Assembly: GCF_024345495.1 (NCBI RefSeq)
Contig: NZ_JAGQBF010000027.1
Coordinates: forward strand, 1-34,337
Direction of reading: 5' to 3'
DNA length: 34,337 nt
Source: Synechococcus sp. RedBA-s
GTDB taxonomy: Bacteria > Cyanobacteriota > Cyanobacteriia > PCC-6307 > Cyanobiaceae
Part shown: positions 1-8,541 of the stretch, piece by piece
How positions within the stretch are numbered: position 1 is the first letter of the stretch
How the letters are laid out: the number at the start of each line of letters is the position of its first letter
Made by a program: the position numbers and the translations under genes
The notes under the pieces: generated by a model
Told to the model about the DNA's origin: nothing
The model's input: the letters and a program-made list of their open reading frames with translations, nothing else
Databases searched by the model: none

Positions 1-11
1 CCCCACCCCCC

Positions 12-278
12 ATGGCCCACAAGAAAGGCACAGGCTCCACACGCAACGGACGCGACTCCAATTCCAAGCGACTCGGCGTCAAGCGCTATGGCGGTGAGAC
101 CGTCACGGCCGGCTCCATCCTCGTGCGCCAGCGGGGCACCTCGGTGATGCCTGGCGTCAACGTCGGTCGCGGCTCCGATGACACCCTCTTCGCCCTGGTG
201 CCGGGAGTGGTGAGCTTCGAGTCGATCAAGCGTGGTCTGCGGGCCCGCAAGCGCATCCACGTGGCTGCAGCGGCCTGA
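12..278 (+). CDS. rpmA: 50S ribosomal protein L27
   Basis: Structural protein of the large ribosomal subunit, located near the peptidyl-transferase centre. The 88-residue product starts [16 protein letters not shown] and continues with the [12 protein letters not shown] stretch, the family signature, and has the usual bacterial length. In many bacteria rplU (L21) lies just upstream; here the window begins 11 bases before the start, so this cannot be seen. The start is the only ATG that gives the conserved N-terminus. The gene is followed by a long hairpin (288-327) and by a convergent methyltransferase gene. Identification is essentially certain. Confidence 0.98.
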   Translation: MAHKKGTGSTRNGRDSNSKRLGVKRYGGETVTAGSILVRQRGTSVMPGVNVGRGSDDTLFALVPGVVSFESIKRGLRARKRIHVAAAA

Positions 279-287
279 GCCCAGGGA

Positions 288-327
288 GACCAGACCAGGG
301 GGAGGTGAGCCTCTACCTGGTCTGGTC
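288..327. terminator. 12-bp perfect inverted repeat between convergent genes
   Basis: GACCAGACCAGG (288-299) is repeated inverted as CCTGGTCTGGTC (316-327). The 16-nt loop can form a small inner GAGG/CCTC stem. It lies just past rpmA and just before the end of the convergent methyltransferase gene, so it could end transcription in both directions. There is no T-run on either side, so it is not a canonical intrinsic terminator. Confidence 0.4.
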
Positions 328-341
328 AATCCATCCACTGG

Positions 342-1139
342 TCAATCCATCAACCGGTAGGCCCGGGTGGTGATCAGCAGCGGGTGAAAGACCTCCAGAA
401 AGCGGCTCTGCAGGGTGCGAAAGAAGCGCTCCACCAGGGCCGGATCATCGAAGTGAAAGGGATATTCCCCGGCAAAGCCCTGGAAGAAATACCAGTTGAG
501 CAGGGCTGTTGCCCCTGGGTCCATGCGGGCGGCGAACTGCTCCAGTTGAGCGGCCGGATCACTGAGATGCTCCAGCACATCCAGGCAGACCACCGTGTCG
601 AAATGCCTGGGCAAGACTGAATCACTGAGGTCGCGGCACACCGTCAATCGATCGCTGAGCCCAAAGCGAGCGGCCCGCTCGGCCACGAAGGCGCGGTTGT
701 GGGGATTGAGGTCCACGAACCAGACCCGCTCCACTGCCGCCATTGACGCCGCCGCCAGGGCGTGGGTGCCAATGCCGCCACCGAAATCCAGCACGTGGCC
801 GCAAGCGAAGCGGGCCTGCAGACGCAGGGTGTCGGCGATGTAGTCCGCACTGCCCAGGTGCCAGGCGGCCAGCTCCAGCAGGTGGCCGGTGCCCACGGTC
901 TGCTCGTAGAACGCCTCCACCCGCTGGGGATCGAAGCCCACAGCACCGGGATGCAGCGAGGCCAGATCCGCGCAACTCCGCGGCAGGCGCTGCTCCAGCT
1001 GCTCGGCGCTGAGACCCAGATAGGAGGCCAGCTGCTGACGCAGGCCAAAAGCATCGCCAAGAAAGTTCTCCACCTCCGGGGTCGCCGCTGGGCCAGGCAC
1101 GGCCACGGGACTGGACAGGGGGCTCACACCGTCAGGCAA
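342..1139 (-). CDS. class I SAM-dependent methyltransferase, substrate unknown
   Basis: The 265-residue protein has a Rossmann-type methyltransferase core. Motif I is LDFGGGIGTHA (about residues 117-127), an acidic strand-2 end is VDLNPHN (about 142-148), and the post-motif is CLDVLEHL (about 185-192), typical of methyltransferase domains of the UbiE/Methyltransf_11-like group. The N-terminal 90 residues show no recognisable domain and may be a substrate-binding helical region. No signal peptide or membrane segment is seen. It is transcribed leftward, 29 bp downstream of the COG1738 transporter gene, and could share its transcript. The fold is clear; the substrate cannot be read from the sequence. 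Confidence 0.85.
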   Translation of the reverse strand: MPDGVSPLSSPVAVPGPAATPEVENFLGDAFGLRQQLASYLGLSAEQLEQRLPRSCADLASLHPGAVGFDPQRVEAFYEQTVGTGHLLELAAWHLGSADYIADTLRLQARFACGHVLDFGGGIGTHALAAASMAAVERVWFVDLNPHNRAFVAERAARFGLSDRLTVCRDLSDSVLPRHFDTVVCLDVLEHLSDPAAQLEQFAARMDPGATALLNWYFFQGFAGEYPFHFDDPALVERFFRTLQSRFLEVFHPLLITTRAYRLMD

Positions 1140-1168
1140 ACCGGTTCGTTACTGGGACTGATGTCAGG

Positions 1169-1993
1169 CTACGGCGGTCCCTGATCCTCCAGTTCCACGC
1201 CGGCACCGGGCACCTCCAGCCAGCGGCGCAGCCAGGCCACCAGCAGATAAAAAGGCAGGGTGTCGAGCAAGGCCGCCACCAGCTTGAACAGGTAGCCGCT
1301 GGCGATGAAGCTTCCCAGCTGGGGCAGCACCGCCTGCTCGGCCCGCAGGGGCAGCACGTGGGCGGCGTAGTGGCTGATCAGCACCACCGCCGTGGTGTCC
1401 ACCAGCTGGCTGATCAAGGTGGACCCGTTGTTACGCAACCACAGGGCCCGGCCGCCGCTGAGACGCTTCCAGAAATGAAACAGCCGCACGTCAGTGAACT
1501 GGGCGGCCAGGTAAGCCACCATCGAAGCCCCCACCGCCCCGAAGGCCAGGGTTCGCATCTCATAGAACAGGGGCAGCCGCTCCCCCGCCAGGGCCAGCGG
1601 CAGCCCAGCACTGCCGCCATGGCCATCGAGGCCCGGCAGGATTCCCCCCAGCCAGAGGATCAGCACGATCCAGCCATTGAGCAGCAGCCCCACCCACACC
1701 AACTGACTGGCCCGCCGCTCCCCCCAGATCTCACTGATCAGGTCGGTGCAGAGGAAGGTGATCGGGTAAGGCAGGGCCCCCACCGCCACCACGATCGGCC
1801 AGCCCGCGATCGAGCCAAGGGTGAGAAAGCGGGTGAGGCCAAGGATGTTGAGCATGCCCATCGTGCCCAGGAACAGGCCGGCCAGCACGAGAAAAGCCAG
1901 GTCACGGCGCTGCTGCAGGGTCACGGGCGACAAGCGAAACGGGCGTTCGCCCCAGCCTGCCGGCCCCGGCCCCGGATGCAACAGTGCCCCCAT
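1169..1993 (-). CDS. yhhQ: COG1738 (YhhQ/VUT family) integral membrane transporter, probable queuosine-precursor uptake
   Basis: A polytopic membrane protein with the family hallmarks YPITFLCTDLISEIWGERRA in the first half, STLISQLVDTT in the middle and SGYLFKLVAALLDTLPFYL near the C-terminus. E. coli YhhQ imports queuosine precursors (preQ0/preQ1), and that role is inferred here by family. About six membrane spans are visible. Start choice is uncertain. The ATG at 1993 has a purine-rich GGGGGTGG just upstream but shares its CATG with the truB start. TTG at 1933 or GTG at 1924 would remove a Pro/Gly-rich, family-unlike N-terminus and leave a short divergent spacer. The frame also stays open to an ATG at 2077, inside truB, which is unlikely. 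Confidence 0.82.
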   Translation of the reverse strand: MGALLHPGPGPAGWGERPFRLSPVTLQQRRDLAFLVLAGLFLGTMGMLNILGLTRFLTLGSIAGWPIVVAVGALPYPITFLCTDLISEIWGERRASQLVWVGLLLNGWIVLILWLGGILPGLDGHGGSAGLPLALAGERLPLFYEMRTLAFGAVGASMVAYLAAQFTDVRLFHFWKRLSGGRALWLRNNGSTLISQLVDTTAVVLISHYAAHVLPLRAEQAVLPQLGSFIASGYLFKLVAALLDTLPFYLLVAWLRRWLEVPGAGVELEDQGPP

Positions 1994-2912
1994 GACCACC
2001 CCCGGCAGCCACCCCAGCGCCCACCAGCCCCAGGCGCCGTGCGGGTTCCTGATCCTCGACAAGCCGGCCGGCCTCACCTCCCACGACTGTGTGGCGCGGG
2101 TGCGCCGCCGTTACGGGCTCAAGCGTGTGGGCCATGGCGGCACCCTCGATCCGGCCGTGACCGGCGTGCTGCCCCTGGCACTGGGGTCGGCCACCCGGCT
2201 ACTGCCCTACCTCGATGGGGCCAAGGCCTACCGGGGAGTGATCCAGCTGGGCCTTTCAACCGACAGCGACGACCTCAGCGGCAGCGTTCTGCAGCGCCGG
2301 CCGCTGCCGCCCCTCAGCCGGGAGCTGCTGGAGGCGGCCCTGGCCCCCTTCTGCGGTCCCATCCTGCAGCGACCGCCGCAGGTGTCGGCCGTGCACGTGC
2401 AGGGAGAGCGGGCCTATGCCAGGGCCCGCCGCGGCGAGCACTCGGAGCTGCAGGAGCGCGCCGTCACGATCGAGCGGCTGGAGCTGCTGAGCTGGGATCC
2501 CAGCTCAGGGCGACTGGAGCTGGAGCTACGCTGCAGCGCCGGCACCTACGTCCGCTCCCTGGCCAGGGACCTGGGTGAGGCCCTCGGCTGCGGCGGGGCC
2601 CTGGCCGAGCTGCGTCGCACCGAAGCCCTGGGTTTCCCCCTCAGCGCCGCGGTCCGCTTCGAGGAGCTGGAAGCCGAGCCGCCGCCGCCGCCCCTGGCTC
2701 CCCTGCTGGCCCTGGGTCACTACCCCAGCGTCAGCCTGGAGCCCGCCGATCTGGTGAGCTGGCGCTGCGGCCGGTGTCTGGTCGGCCCCGAGCACCTGGA
2801 GAAGGACCAGGTGGTGGTGATGCTGGATCCGGATGGCAACCTGGCAGGGATGGCCAGGGCCACTCCAGACGGCTGGCTTCAGCCCAGGCTGGTGCTGGAG
2901 GCCACTGGCTGA
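1992..2912 (+). CDS. truB: tRNA pseudouridine(55) synthase
   Basis: Isomerises U55 to pseudouridine in the T-loop of tRNAs. The 306-residue product has the N-terminal [15 protein letters not shown] motif, the catalytic block [18 protein letters not shown] with the active-site Asp at residue 53, and the later [15 protein letters not shown] motif of TruB. The ATG at 1992 gives a short leader before the conserved region; the frame is open further upstream but runs antisense into the divergent transporter gene. The stop is 26 bp from the yebC start, so the two genes are probably cotranscribed. Length matches bacterial TruB proteins. Confidence 0.96.
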   Translation: MTTPGSHPSAHQPQAPCGFLILDKPAGLTSHDCVARVRRRYGLKRVGHGGTLDPAVTGVLPLALGSATRLLPYLDGAKAYRGVIQLGLSTDSDDLSGSVLQRRPLPPLSRELLEAALAPFCGPILQRPPQVSAVHVQGERAYARARRGEHSELQERAVTIERLELLSWDPSSGRLELELRCSAGTYVRSLARDLGEALGCGGALAELRRTEALGFPLSAAVRFEELEAEPPPPPLAPLLALGHYPSVSLEPADLVSWRCGRCLVGPEHLEKDQVVVMLDPDGNLAGMARATPDGWLQPRLVLEATG

Positions 2913-2938
2913 TCCAACCCATCCTCGATCGATCCCCC

Positions 2939-3712
2939 ATGGCCGGCCACAGCAAGTGGGCCCAGATCAAACGTCAGAAAGCCGTGGTCGATGCCCGGCG
3001 GGGGGTGGTCTTCACCCGCCTAGGGCGGGAGGTGACGGTGGCGGCTCGCAACGGCGCTGATCCAGCCGGCAATTTCCAGCTGCGCACCGCCATCGACAAG
3101 GCCAAGGCCGCCGGCATGCCAAGCGCCAACATCGAGCGGGCCATCGCCAAGGGATCCGGCCAGGGCGGCGGCGAGGCCGATCAGTTCGAGGCGGTCCGCT
3201 ACGAGGGCTACGGCCCCGGCGGGGTCGCGGTACTGGTGGAGTGCTTCACCGACAACCGCAATCGCACCGTCGCCGACCTGCGCCTGGCCTTCAGCAAGCA
3301 GGGGGGAAACCTGGGGGAGAGCGGCTGCGTCGGGTACCTCTTCGAGCAGCAGGGGGTCGTGCGGCTGGAGCCGCCGCTGCCCGGTGAAGAGGCCCTGCTG
3401 GAGAGTCTGCTGAGCCTGGAGGAACAGGGTGGTCCGCCGGTGCTGAGCTACAGCCTGGAGGGGGAGAACGCCGAGGTGTTCTGTGCCTACTCCCAGCTGG
3501 AGGCCCTGCAGCACCAGCTGAGGCAGCAGGGCTGGCCCGTGCACGACTGGGAGTTGCGCTGGATGTCGTCCACCCCCTGCCGGCTGGAGTGCGAGGAGCA
3601 GCTGCGCCGCTGCCTGCGCATGCTCGATGCCCTCGAGGAACTCGATGACGTGCGCAGCCTCACCTCCAACCTGGAGGCCGACGCCGAGCTGCTGGATGCG
3701 GTGATGGGCTGA
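2939..3712 (+). CDS. yebC: YebC/PmpR family transcriptional or translational regulator
   Basis: The 257-residue protein opens [19 protein letters not shown] and contains [19 protein letters not shown] and [14 protein letters not shown], all signatures of the YebC family, with typical length. Members act as DNA-binding regulators, and recent work ties some of them to translation through proline-rich stretches; which role applies here cannot be decided from sequence. The ATG at 2939 is chosen because the conserved N-terminus starts there. It lies 26 bp after truB and ends 4 bp before the convergent nagB stop, leaving almost no room for a terminator. Confidence 0.95.
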   Translation: MAGHSKWAQIKRQKAVVDARRGVVFTRLGREVTVAARNGADPAGNFQLRTAIDKAKAAGMPSANIERAIAKGSGQGGGEADQFEAVRYEGYGPGGVAVLVECFTDNRNRTVADLRLAFSKQGGNLGESGCVGYLFEQQGVVRLEPPLPGEEALLESLLSLEEQGGPPVLSYSLEGENAEVFCAYSQLEALQHQLRQQGWPVHDWELRWMSSTPCRLECEEQLRRCLRMLDALEELDDVRSLTSNLEADAELLDAVMG

Positions 3713-3716
3713 ACAC

Positions 3717-4490
3717 TCAGCCCCCCATGGCTGCGCGATCCACGAACAGACGCAAGCCCGGATGGCCCTGCAGCCAGCTGGCCGGCAGCGAGGGCGCCGG
3801 GGGCTCACTCAGCAGTCGCGCCAGGATGCCGGCCTTGGTGGAACCACTCACCACCAGCAGGATGCGCTCGGCCCCGAGGATCTGCTCCAGGCCCAGGGTG
3901 ATGGCCCCGGCTGGCACCCGGCCTGGATCCCCGCCGAAGGCCGCCGCGTTCTGGTGGCGGGTTGCGGCGCTGAGGCGGAGGCTGCGGCTGGGGGCATCGG
4001 GGCCGCAGGGGGGCTCGTTGAAGCCCACATGGCCGTTGCTGCCCAGCCCCAGCAGCTGCAGGCCAATCCCTCCGGCTGCCGCCACGGCTTTGGCATAGCG
4101 ACTGGCCTCGGCGGCCGGATTCGCCGCGAGGCCATCGGGGAGCTGCAGCCGTGCGGACTTCAGGCTCAGGGGAGTGACAAGACGGCAGGCCATCTCCGCG
4201 GCAAACGAGCCCGGTTGCGCCGGCCCCAGCCCCACGTATTCATCGAGGTTGAAGCTGCGCCAGCGCTCTCGGATGGCCGTGAGCTGCTCGGCCGGCAGGG
4301 CCAGCAGCCGTACCACCAGGGCGTCGTAAACGGGCTCCATGGTGCGGCCGGTGGCCAAACCCAGGGGGCGCTTCAACCCGTCGCTGAGCTCCTGGTGCAA
4401 CAGTTCAGCGACACGCCCGGCCAGGGTCGATGGATGGTCGAAGCACTCGAAGCGGCCGGCCAACCAGGCGGGAAGAGCAGACGAGGGCAC
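3717..4490 (-). CDS. nagB: glucosamine-6-phosphate deaminase
   Basis: Converts glucosamine-6-phosphate to fructose-6-phosphate and ammonia in the cytoplasm. The 257-residue protein belongs to the NagB/6-phosphogluconolactonase superfamily. The subgroup is set by FNLDEYVGL (about 80-88) and GLGSNGHVGFNEP (about 148-160), the latter resembling the Bacillus-type enzyme, together with LGLATGRT near the N-terminus. No signal peptide is seen. It lies 53 bp downstream of the SpoIID-domain gene on the same strand, which may link amino-sugar recycling with an envelope protein; that link is inference. A 6-phosphogluconolactonase is the main alternative but fits the motifs less well. Confidence 0.9.
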   Translation of the reverse strand: MPSSALPAWLAGRFECFDHPSTLAGRVAELLHQELSDGLKRPLGLATGRTMEPVYDALVVRLLALPAEQLTAIRERWRSFNLDEYVGLGPAQPGSFAAEMACRLVTPLSLKSARLQLPDGLAANPAAEASRYAKAVAAAGGIGLQLLGLGSNGHVGFNEPPCGPDAPSRSLRLSAATRHQNAAAFGGDPGRVPAGAITLGLEQILGAERILLVVSGSTKAGILARLLSEPPAPSLPASWLQGHPGLRLFVDRAAMGG

Positions 4491-4543
4491 CGGAGGCGGG
4501 CGTGGTGATCAGCTGATCCGCCGCTGCAGCCGCGGATCGATAC

Positions 4544-5929
4544 TCAGGAGCCTCGCCCGGCGACGGCTCCTTGCGCCAGGGGGCCGGAGCCGGCCCGCAG
4601 CGGTTGCACCTCAACACCGCGGTAGTAGTGCTGCAGGATCTGATCGAATCGGCGGCCCTGCCGAGCGAGGGCATAGGCCCCCCACTGGCTCATGCCCACC
4701 CCGTGACCGAAGCCGCGGCCCACGGCGATGATCACCGGCGAGGGCGGAGCCAGGGGGCGCGACGGGGGCGGCGAGAGCAGGGAACCCAGCCCCACCGGCA
4801 GCGGCGTGGCGCCTGAGAGGGCCGGGGCATTGAAGCTGAAGGGGGCGGCCTCGAAACGCACCAGGGTGCTGCGCAACCCCAGCCGGCTGCGCAGCTGAGC
4901 ACCGGTGAGCACCACGGCTCCACTCGGTCCGATCACCCGTGCCTGGCGCACCCGGCCGCTGCCCGTGGTGGAGAGCACATCAATGCGGCTGACACCACCG
5001 ATCTCGGCAAAGGCGCCGGCCAGCATCTGGGGGGAGAGGGTCTTCTCCCAGCGGGCCACGGGGCTGGAGTCGTCATAGTCGGGGACGCTCACCAGGTAGG
5101 GCAGCTGGCGCGACCAGAGATCACCGCTGTTCTCGGTGCTGCCCCCGCTGCTGCTGTGGAAGACGGCATTGATCAAGCTGTTGCCGTGCATCAGCACCAG
5201 GCCCTGGGTGCTGCGCACCGCCTCACGGGTGGAGGCGGTTTCCGCCTCGAGGCCCTTGTAGGCCTGGCTGATGACTGTGGCGTGCAGATCAAAGGGGGCC
5301 GAGGGTTTGCGCTGGCGCAGGGCATAGGTACGCGCCGCCACGGCCTGGGCCCGCAGGGCCTCCAGGGGCCAGCTGGCGGGCATCTCACTGCCCACCACGC
5401 TGGGCAGATAGGTTTCCAGCTCGATGACGTTGATGGCCCGCAGCTTCGCGGCTTCCACCTTCACCTGCAGCCGGCCCCTGTAGCGGCGACTCTCGATCTG
5501 CAGGCTGGCGAAGCCAGCCGAATCGGGCAGGGGCTCCAGCCAGAGCTCGCTGAGGCTGAGGCTGCCGGAGCTGCCCTGGGTCACCGCCGAGGGTTGGGCC
5601 TGAATCCGGCCACCCACCTGGCTGAGGGCGAGGGTGGCACCAGCGGGCATCCTCAGCAGCTCCCCACCCCTGGCATCGCGCAGGCGCAGGCCGCTGCTGC
5701 CCGCCACCCGGATCGACGGCAGGTCCAGCAGCAGCACCCGCAGCTGGGGATTGATGGAGCGGCTGGCCAGCAGGGGTTGGAGTCTGCCGGCGGCCACCAC
5801 ATCCTCGGCCTCGTCCTGGGCCACCGCTGGGGCAGCCGCCAGCAGCCCTGACCCCAGCAGCAGCGCCTGGGGCAGCAGGGCCGCGACCAGGGCCAGGGAG
5901 CGGATCCGAGCGGTCTTGGGAACAGCCAT
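4544..5929 (-). CDS. exported SpoIID/LytB-domain protein
   Basis: The start at 5929 gives a Sec-type signal peptide: KTARIRS, a hydrophobic core, then APAVAQ at about residue 37. The SpoIID core follows, with [40 protein letters not shown], and [20 protein letters not shown] near the C-terminus. In Bacillus, SpoIID is a lytic transglycosylase that trims denuded glycan strands, and cyanobacterial homologues are thought to act on peptidoglycan. The C-terminus carries a Pro-rich stretch ([14 protein letters not shown]) between domain parts. The frame extends upstream to 6022, but that portion lacks conserved sequence and would bury the signal peptide. It is divergent from rnz and probably shares the promoter region. 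Confidence 0.9.
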   Translation of the reverse strand: MAVPKTARIRSLALVAALLPQALLLGSGLLAAAPAVAQDEAEDVVAAGRLQPLLASRSINPQLRVLLLDLPSIRVAGSSGLRLRDARGGELLRMPAGATLALSQVGGRIQAQPSAVTQGSSGSLSLSELWLEPLPDSAGFASLQIESRRYRGRLQVKVEAAKLRAINVIELETYLPSVVGSEMPASWPLEALRAQAVAARTYALRQRKPSAPFDLHATVISQAYKGLEAETASTREAVRSTQGLVLMHGNSLINAVFHSSSGGSTENSGDLWSRQLPYLVSVPDYDDSSPVARWEKTLSPQMLAGAFAEIGGVSRIDVLSTTGSGRVRQARVIGPSGAVVLTGAQLRSRLGLRSTLVRFEAAPFSFNAPALSGATPLPVGLGSLLSPPPSRPLAPPSPVIIAVGRGFGHGVGMSQWGAYALARQGRRFDQILQHYYRGVEVQPLRAGSGPLAQGAVAGRGS

Positions 5930-6042
5930 CAACAGCGGCAGCCATGCAACGTGCGCGCCATTGTGACCAGCACATCCCCGAGTCGCCAGAGCCACCCTGG
6001 ACAGAGCCTGACGTGGCAGCATGCGCCAAAGGGTCAGCTGGA

Positions 6043-7005
6043 GTGCAAGTCACCTTCCTGGGCACCAGTTCGGGTGTACCCACCCGTTCCCGCAATGTCT
6101 CAGCGGTGGCCCTGCGCCTGCCCCAGCGGGCCGAGCTCTGGCTGTTCGACTGCGGCGAGGGAACCCAGCACCAGTTCCTGCGCAGTGAGCTGAGGGTGTC
6201 GCAGCTGCGGCGCATCTTCATCACCCATATGCACGGCGACCACGTCTTCGGCTTGCCGGGCCTGCTGGCCAGCCTCGGGCTTGCCGGGGCCTGCAGCGGC
6301 GTCGATCTCTACGGCCCCGATCCCCTGCGCGACTACCTCGAGGGCGTGCTGCGCACTTCCTCGACGCGAATCAGCTACCCCCTGCGCACCCACCGGGTGC
6401 ACAGGGCCGCCCACGAAGGAACGGTGCTGCTCGACGACGACGACCTGCTGGTGCGCTGCACCCCGCTCACCCACCGCATCCCGGCCTACGCCTACCGGGT
6501 GGATCAGAAGCCCCGGGCCGGTCGCTTCGACATCGAAAAGGCGCGCGAGCTGGGCATCCCAGCGGGGCCGATCTATGCCGAGCTCAAGGCCGGTCGGGAG
6601 GTGTGCCTCGCCGACGGACGGATCATCCGCGGCGAAAGCCTCTGCGGCCCCGATCGCCCAGGCGCCAGCGTGGTGTACTGCACCGACACGGTGTTCAGTG
6701 AAGCGGCGGTGGAGCTGGCCCGCGGAGCCGATCTGCTCATCCACGAATCCACCTTCGCCCACAACGAGGCGGAGATGGCCTTCCAGCGCCAGCACTCCAC
6801 CAGCACCATGGCCGCGCAGACAGCGGCGCTGGCAGGGGTGAAACAACTGGTGCTCACCCACCTCAGTCCGCGCTACGTGGCCGGCAACAGCGTCACCCCC
6901 GACGACCTAGTGAACGAAGCCCGGGCGATCTTCCCGAACACCCTCGTGGCCAAGGACTTTCTCAGCCTGGAGGTGAGCGCCGCAGGCGATGGCCAGGCCA
7001 CCTGA
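6043..7005 (+). CDS. rnz: ribonuclease Z (tRNA 3'-processing endonuclease)
   Basis: Cuts the 3' trailer from tRNA precursors that lack an encoded CCA, which fits the tRNA-Val in this window, whose gene has no CCA. The protein is about 320 residues. It begins [14 protein letters not shown] and carries the metallo-beta-lactamase motif [25 protein letters not shown], the zinc-ligand CTDTVFSE region, HESTF and LTHLSPRY. The GTG at 6043 is preferred because the conserved domain starts exactly there and GGAG-like sequence precedes it. An ATG at 5944 in frame would overlap the divergent spacer and add about 33 non-conserved residues. Length matches the long bacterial RNase Z form. Confidence 0.95.
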   Translation: MQVTFLGTSSGVPTRSRNVSAVALRLPQRAELWLFDCGEGTQHQFLRSELRVSQLRRIFITHMHGDHVFGLPGLLASLGLAGACSGVDLYGPDPLRDYLEGVLRTSSTRISYPLRTHRVHRAAHEGTVLLDDDDLLVRCTPLTHRIPAYAYRVDQKPRAGRFDIEKARELGIPAGPIYAELKAGREVCLADGRIIRGESLCGPDRPGASVVYCTDTVFSEAAVELARGADLLIHESTFAHNEAEMAFQRQHSTSTMAAQTAALAGVKQLVLTHLSPRYVAGNSVTPDDLVNEARAIFPNTLVAKDFLSLEVSAAGDGQAT

Positions 7006-7122
7006 GGAGCCGCCGGGCAACGGTGATCGCTGCAACAGTTCTTGATTCCCGGCCAGCGGGCCCTTTGCCCGTGATACAAGGTCTCAGGTGCGGTGCCTAC
7101 CGCCTTTTCGCCGGCTCCCTTC

Positions 7123-7665
7123 ATGGCCTCTTTCCTTCCCACTGCCCTTCGGGCGGTTGTCCGGGCCCTTCGGGCGGTTGCCCGGACCCTGGTGGTTCTG
7201 CCCCTGGCGCTTCTGCTCAGTCTTGGCTTCTGCGTGACGGCCGCCCAAGCCGCCCAATGGGACACCGCCACCCTCACGGTGCCCGGTGACCCTGACGGCA
7301 ACCTGGTCACCTTCAGCGAAGCGGAGATCAAGGGGGGCCGCAAGCTCTTCAACGACAGCTGCGGCACCTGCCACGCCGGCGGCGTCACTAAGACCAACTA
7401 CAACGTGGGTCTCGATCCTGAGACCCTCTCTCTGGCCACCCCCTCGCGTGACTCGGTCGAGGCCCTGGTGGACTTCATCAAGGACCCCACCTCCTACGAC
7501 GGCGAGTTCAGCATCTCCGACGTGCACCCGAGCATGCGCAGCAGCGATGTGTTCGTGAAGATGCGCGACCTCGACGATGACGACCTGCGGGTGATCGCCG
7601 GTTACATCCTGGTGGCCCCGAAGGTGAGCGGCACCCAGTGGGGCGGCGGCAAGGTCTACTTCTGA
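7123..7665 (+). CDS. psbV: photosystem II cytochrome c-550
   Basis: Extrinsic lumenal PSII subunit that stabilises the oxygen-evolving complex. A signal peptide ends at AQA before AQWDTATLTV, leaving a mature chain of 137 residues, the known length of PsbV. In mature numbering the c-type haem site is C37-G-T-C40-H41, and the second axial ligand is His92 in DVHPSM, matching the bis-His ligation of this family. The WGGGKVYF C-terminus is also typical. The start at 7123 is the likelier ATG; an upstream in-frame ATG at 7093 is possible. The signal peptide contains an unusual tandem DNA repeat (7144-7185). A hairpin with a short T-run follows the gene. Confidence 0.97.
   Translation: MASFLPTALRAVVRALRAVARTLVVLPLALLLSLGFCVTAAQAAQWDTATLTVPGDPDGNLVTFSEAEIKGGRKLFNDSCGTCHAGGVTKTNYNVGLDPETLSLATPSRDSVEALVDFIKDPTSYDGEFSISDVHPSMRSSDVFVKMRDLDDDDLRVIAGYILVAPKVSGTQWGGGKVYF
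7144..7185 (+). repeat. two tandem 21-bp copies inside the psbV signal-peptide region
   Basis: 7144-7164 and 7165-7185 are identical except for one base (T at 7160, C at 7181). Each copy begins GCCCTTCGGGC, a small hairpin. In frame they encode A-L-R-A-V-V-R and A-L-R-A-V-A-R, lengthening the basic N-region of the signal peptide by seven residues. Confidence 0.9.
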
Positions 7666-7697
7666 ATCCGACTGGCTGAAGCCAGCTCCTCCTCCAT

Positions 7698-7730
7698 GCC
7701 GTGGTCCCTCCCCTGGGCCCACGGCTTTCT
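7698..7730 (+). terminator. probable intrinsic terminator of psbV
   Basis: GCCGTGG (7698-7704) pairs with CCACGGC (7719-7725), and the stem is followed by TTTCT on the plus strand. It lies 33 bp after the psbV stop and before the convergent small ORF. The T-run is short, so strength is uncertain. Confidence 0.45.
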
Positions 7731-7771
7731 GCTGGGTCCTCTCAGGGCCACGGCCAGCGATCGACTCAGCC

Positions 7772-8155
7772 TCAGGCCGCCTGCGCCAGATCGGGGGGAC
7801 TCACATTGGCGGCATCCATGGTGCCAGGCTGCTTGCTATACCACCACTCCTGCAAGGCCGGGGAGAGGCGCTGGGGGAAGAGGGTGAGCACGGTGCAGGT
7901 GGGTCTGGCGCCGGGCTGCAGCAGCTCCACGGCGTAGGAGGGGCAACGTCTGGAGGCCAGGTCGGCCACGAAGCGCCGGCCGATGCGACGCCAGCTGGGC
8001 TCCTTGCTGCGCCAGGCCAGGCGACAGCAGGGCCAGGGCAGCTCATCGCGATCGAACAGGCGACAGCAAGGACCCAGCACCCGGAAGCTGTACTGGCCAC
8101 CCGGGCTGCAGTGCTCACTGCCGGGCTCCATCAGGGTATCCACCAACGCGGGCAT
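7772..8155 (-). CDS. hypothetical protein, cysteine-containing, no recognised family
   Basis: A 127-residue product from the ATG at 8155 (142 residues from an ATG at 8200). No domain is recognised. The N-terminal half contains paired cysteines (GPCCRLF and PWPCCRLAW) and an EHCSPGG motif, with further Cys later; there is no signal peptide or membrane span. The 8155 start lies immediately after the T-run of the petF terminator. The 8200 start would place that terminator inside the coding region, so 8155 is preferred. No ribosome-binding site is evident. Codon composition is like its neighbours. It may be a lineage-restricted gene, and I am only moderately sure it is expressed. Confidence 0.55.
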   Translation of the reverse strand: MPALVDTLMEPGSEHCSPGGQYSFRVLGPCCRLFDRDELPWPCCRLAWRSKEPSWRRIGRRFVADLASRRCPSYAVELLQPGARPTCTVLTLFPQRLSPALQEWWYSKQPGTMDAANVSPPDLAQAA

Positions 8156-8156
8156 G

Positions 8157-8179
8157 AAAAAGCCACCCCGAAGGGTGGC
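8157..8179 (-). terminator. intrinsic terminator downstream of petF
   Basis: On the minus strand GCCACCC pairs with GGGTGGC across a TTCG tetraloop and is followed at once by TTTTT (complement of 8157-8161). It lies about 40 bp past the petF stop. This is a textbook Rho-independent terminator, and its T-run touches the ATG of the next leftward ORF. Confidence 0.85.
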
Positions 8180-8219
8180 AGAGATGGGATCTGGATTCAA
8201 GCCATGCCAGACCTGAGGC

Positions 8220-8519
8220 TCAATAGAGCTCTTCTTCGGCGTGGGTCTTGATGGTGCAGTCGGAGGTGGGGTAAGCCACGCAGGTCAGCACGAAGCCTGC
8301 TTCGATCTGGTCGTCGTCGAGGAAGCTCTGGTCCGACTGGTCGACGGTGCCGGTGGTGAGCTTGCCGGCGCAGGTGGAGCAGGCGCCAGCGCGGCAGGAG
8401 TAAGGCAGGTCGATGCCCTGCTCCTCGGCGGCATCAAGGATGTACTGATCGTCGGGAACCTCGATGGTCTTGTTGAGTCCCTCGCTCTCGTTGATGAGGG
8501 TGACCTTGTAGGAAGCCAT
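8220..8519 (-). CDS. petF: plant-type [2Fe-2S] ferredoxin
   Basis: Soluble electron carrier that accepts electrons from photosystem I and supplies FNR, ferredoxin-thioredoxin reductase and nitrogen or sulfur reductases. The 99-residue protein has the cluster ligands C42, C47 and C50 in [10 protein letters not shown] and C80 in VLTCVAYP, with the acidic surface and EEELY C-terminus of photosynthetic ferredoxins. The start is set by [10 protein letters not shown]. It is the last gene of a leftward serA-prmA-petF arrangement but has a 142-bp upstream spacer rich in inverted repeats and its own terminator, so it is probably transcribed alone at high level. ftrV, a partner of ferredoxin biochemistry, also lies in this window. 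Confidence 0.97.
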   Translation of the reverse strand: MASYKVTLINESEGLNKTIEVPDDQYILDAAEEQGIDLPYSCRAGACSTCAGKLTTGTVDQSDQSFLDDDQIEAGFVLTCVAYPTSDCTIKTHAEEELY

Positions 8520-8541
8520 GGAAAGGATTGGGGCTCACAGA

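Noticed and set aside
1358-2578. 406-residue plus-strand frame across the transporter and truB
   Set aside because: Its first half is antisense to the transporter gene and its second half is a shifted truB frame with Pro/Arg/Ala-rich content. No conserved motif.
7042-7079. psbV promoter with TTGATT and GATACAA
   Set aside because: Spacing between the two elements is about 25 bp, too long for a sigma-70 promoter. No better pair was found.
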